From: Pseudomonas sp. J452
GTDB lineage: Bacteria; Pseudomonadota; Gammaproteobacteria; Pseudomonadales; Pseudomonadaceae
DNA: 64,000 nt
NCBI RefSeq assembly: GCF_024666525.1
Contig: NZ_CP088294.1
Location: 2,976,001-3,040,000 of the forward strand
Direction of reading: 5' to 3'
Below, in pieces: positions 62,535 to 64,000 of this stretch. Both the position numbers and the translations under genes were made by a program. Within the stretch, counting starts at the first letter, position 1; each line of letters begins with the position of its first letter. The notes beneath the pieces were generated by a model. The model was not told where the DNA came from. It ran no database searches and saw nothing but the letters and a program-made list of their open reading frames with translations.

Positions 62535-63428
62535 ATGTCTGCCGAATTCCCCATCGCCTATATCGAACCGGTATTCCGCCCACCGAGTGAAGCCCACTCG
62601 CTGATCCTGCCGGTGACCAACGGCTGCTCGTGGAACCATTGCACCTTCTGCGAGATGTATACCCAGCCGCAGAAGAAATTCCGCGCCCGCGACGAAGCCG
62701 AGGTGCTCGAAGAGATCCGCCGTAGCGGCCGGCAACTGATCGTCCAGCGTGTGTTCCTCGCCGATGGCGATGCCCTGGTGCTGCCGACGCGGCGCCTGCT
62801 GAGTATCCTCACCGCCATCCGCGAACACATGCCCGAGGTGACGCGGGTTTCCAGCTACTGCCTGCCGCGCAACCTGCGCAAGAAGTCGGTGAGCGAGCTC
62901 AAGGAGCTGGCCGACGCCGGGTTGAAGATGGCCTATGTCGGTTGCGAGTCCGGCGACGATGAGGTGCTGGCGCGGGTCAACAAGGGCGAGACCTACGAGT
63001 CCAGCCTGAGTGCCCTGGAAAAGCTCGGCGAGGCGGGCATCACCCGCTCGGTGATGATCCTCAATGGCCTGGGTGGCACCGTGCTCAGCGCCCAGCATGC
63101 TGACAATTCGGCGCGCCTGATGAACGCGGCCCAGCCAGAGTTTCTCTCGACCCTGGTGGTCAGCTTTCCCACCGGCGAGGCACGTTTTCGCGAAGGCTTT
63201 GCCGACTTCCAGCCGCTCGGCCAGCATGAGCTGTTCGTCGAGGTCGAGCGCCTGCTGCAAGGGCTGGAGCTGCGTGACACGGTATTCCGCAGCGACCACG
63301 CCTCCAATTACCTGGTACTCAAGGGCAATCTGGGCGCCGACAAGGCCCGCCTGTTGGCCCAGGTGCGTCAGGCCATCGAGCAACCTCAACAAGCGCGGTT
63401 GCGCCAGGAGTGGCAGCGCGGCTTGTGA
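62535..63428 (+). CDS. Radical SAM protein with CX4CX2C cluster motif
   Basis: A 297-aa radical SAM protein of the BchE/Elp3-like group without a B12 domain. The cluster motif is Cys31, Cys36, Cys39 (NGCSWNHCTFCEMY), which gives CX4CX2C, not the canonical CX3CX2C. RVFLADGDALVLPTRRL and YVGCESGDDEVLARVNKG are family segments (the latter like the SAM ribose-contact GxESG). Substrate unknown. ATG 62535 (MSAEFPIAYIEPVFRPP) is chosen; the open frame upstream runs through repeat copy D. Confidence 0.87.
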   Translation: MSAEFPIAYIEPVFRPPSEAHSLILPVTNGCSWNHCTFCEMYTQPQKKFRARDEAEVLEEIRRSGRQLIVQRVFLADGDALVLPTRRLLSILTAIREHMPEVTRVSSYCLPRNLRKKSVSELKELADAGLKMAYVGCESGDDEVLARVNKGETYESSLSALEKLGEAGITRSVMILNGLGGTVLSAQHADNSARLMNAAQPEFLSTLVVSFPTGEARFREGFADFQPLGQHELFVEVERLLQGLELRDTVFRSDHASNYLVLKGNLGADKARLLAQVRQAIEQPQQARLRQEWQRGL

Positions 63429-63511
63429 GGGATTGGCTGCTGAGCTTGGCGCGGAAGCTGCAGTGGTCGTCTATCCGCCGGTTTTCCGTCACCGGCTCGG
63501 GAGGATTTGCG

Positions 63512-64000
63512 ATGCGTAGCTTGATTCTGCTGCTGGCCCTGTTCGGCCTTACCGGCTGCATGAAGGTCAGTGATATGGCCGCCGGTACCGAGTACCACCT
63601 GCGCGATGCCGGGGTGCTGGAACACAGCGACACCCGTCGCGCCAACACCTGGCGTCTGCAGGCCGATTCGTTCGTGTTCATCGCCCAGAGCCATTTCGTG
63701 CCGCCTGGCAGCGCCTATCCACGGCCCAATGTGGTGGCCGAGGAAGCCTTCAAAGCCTTCGTCGAATACTTCCCGCTGGTGCGCCGCTCCCCAAAACCGC
63801 AGGGCCTGGAAGAGGCGATGAACGAGGCCCGCAGCAGCGGCGCCCATTATCTGCTGTACACCCGCTTTGCCGGCGCCGACGACCGTATCGGCACCGTGGT
63901 GGAGTGGGAGGATCAGGAAGCCCTGGATCGCCTGGGGATCGATAGCGGCGTGATCCAGCTGATGCTGATCGAGACCAATACCCGCTACCTGGTGGATACC
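63512..64000 (+). CDS. DUF4823-type lipoprotein, 3' end outside window
   Basis: The reading frame is open to the last base, 163 codons visible. The N-terminus MRSLILLLALFGLTGCMKVSD is a lipoprotein signal with lipobox LTGC (Cys16). The residue after Cys is Met, so outer-membrane sorting is likely. ATYLPRDAGVLEHSDT-like text here reads YHLRDAGVLEHSDTRRA, then VAEEAFKAFVEYFPLV and GAHYLLYTRF, matching the Pseudomonas DUF4823 lipoproteins as I recall them. GGGAGG precedes ATG 63512. Function unknown. Confidence 0.8.
   Translation, partial: MRSLILLLALFGLTGCMKVSDMAAGTEYHLRDAGVLEHSDTRRANTWRLQADSFVFIAQSHFVPPGSAYPRPNVVAEEAFKAFVEYFPLVRRSPKPQGLEEAMNEARSSGAHYLLYTRFAGADDRIGTVVEWEDQEALDRLGIDSGVIQLMLIETNTRYLVDT

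Overview
The window is a chromosomal segment of a Pseudomonas-type gammaproteobacterium. GC content is high, the genes are closely packed, and nearly every gene is recognisable as Pseudomonas core genome. From memory, the order topA, lexA-sulA, psrA, nagZ, mfd, gap, nqrA-F, sthA, lolCDE, comEC, lpxK, kdsB, murB, rne, rluC, plsX/fab, pabC, mltG, tmk, holB, pilZ, tatD follows the P. aeruginosa PAO1 PA3011-PA2957 region, read from high to low locus number. Presence of Na+-NQR points away from the P. fluorescens/putida group; the species cannot be fixed from the sequence alone. No rRNA, tRNA, CRISPR array, prophage or complete insertion sequence was seen.

Layout. 1-5.6 kb: the 3' part of topA, two small conserved genes, the divergent lexA-sulA and psrA units with clear SOS boxes and PsrA operators. 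5.6-8 kb: a YkuD-fold gene, nagZ and the methylthioinosine phosphorylase gene. 8-13.6 kb: csiV-mfd on the minus strand, then gap on the plus strand. 13.8-23.4 kb: a chalcone-isomerase-like secreted protein, then nqrABCDEF with its maturation genes apbE and nqrM, then the transhydrogenase sthA. 23.7-25.3 kb: a minus-strand three-gene unit (PilZ, small exported protein, glycerophosphodiesterase) with 4-nt overlaps. 25.4-29.2 kb: lolCDE and a DUF2062 protein. 29.3-36.2 kb: comEC, exbBD, lpxK, trm112-like, kdsB, ptpA and murB, mostly with overlapping ends. 36.3-41.7 kb: acnB, DUF1289, a universal stress gene with an Anr-type promoter, and miaE. 41.8-48.6 kb: rne with a long leader, rluC, HAD phosphatase, sppA and maf. 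48.7-58.8 kb: yceD-rpmF-plsX-fabD-fabG-acpP-fabF-pabC-mltG-tmk-holB-pilZ-tatD. 59.2-64 kb: a class V aminotransferase, a TetR regulator, a MoaA-like enzyme, another radical SAM protein and a truncated DUF4823 lipoprotein.

Functional themes. Envelope building: the Lol ABC transporter, LpxK and KdsB for lipid A/Kdo, MurB and MltG for peptidoglycan, and NagZ for muropeptide recycling. Energy and redox: Na+-NQR with its flavin-loading factors, and the soluble transhydrogenase. RNA and translation: RNase E, RluC, MiaE, YceD and L32. Fatty acid synthesis, with an upstream fatty-acid sensor, PsrA.

The most unusual signal is non-coding. Four copies of a roughly 140-bp intergenic hairpin element (about 2.87, 13.57, 19.21 and 62.10 kb; the first is expanded to 255 bp) share conserved blocks. 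Their outer inverted arms are unique to each site, and their inner stems differ between copies by compensatory changes. Three of the four begin at or inside the upstream stop codon. One sits inside the nqr operon. Another is split by a 250-bp MITE with IS4-like ends and a 12-bp target duplication. A fifth inverted-repeat block with a different core lies upstream of acnB.
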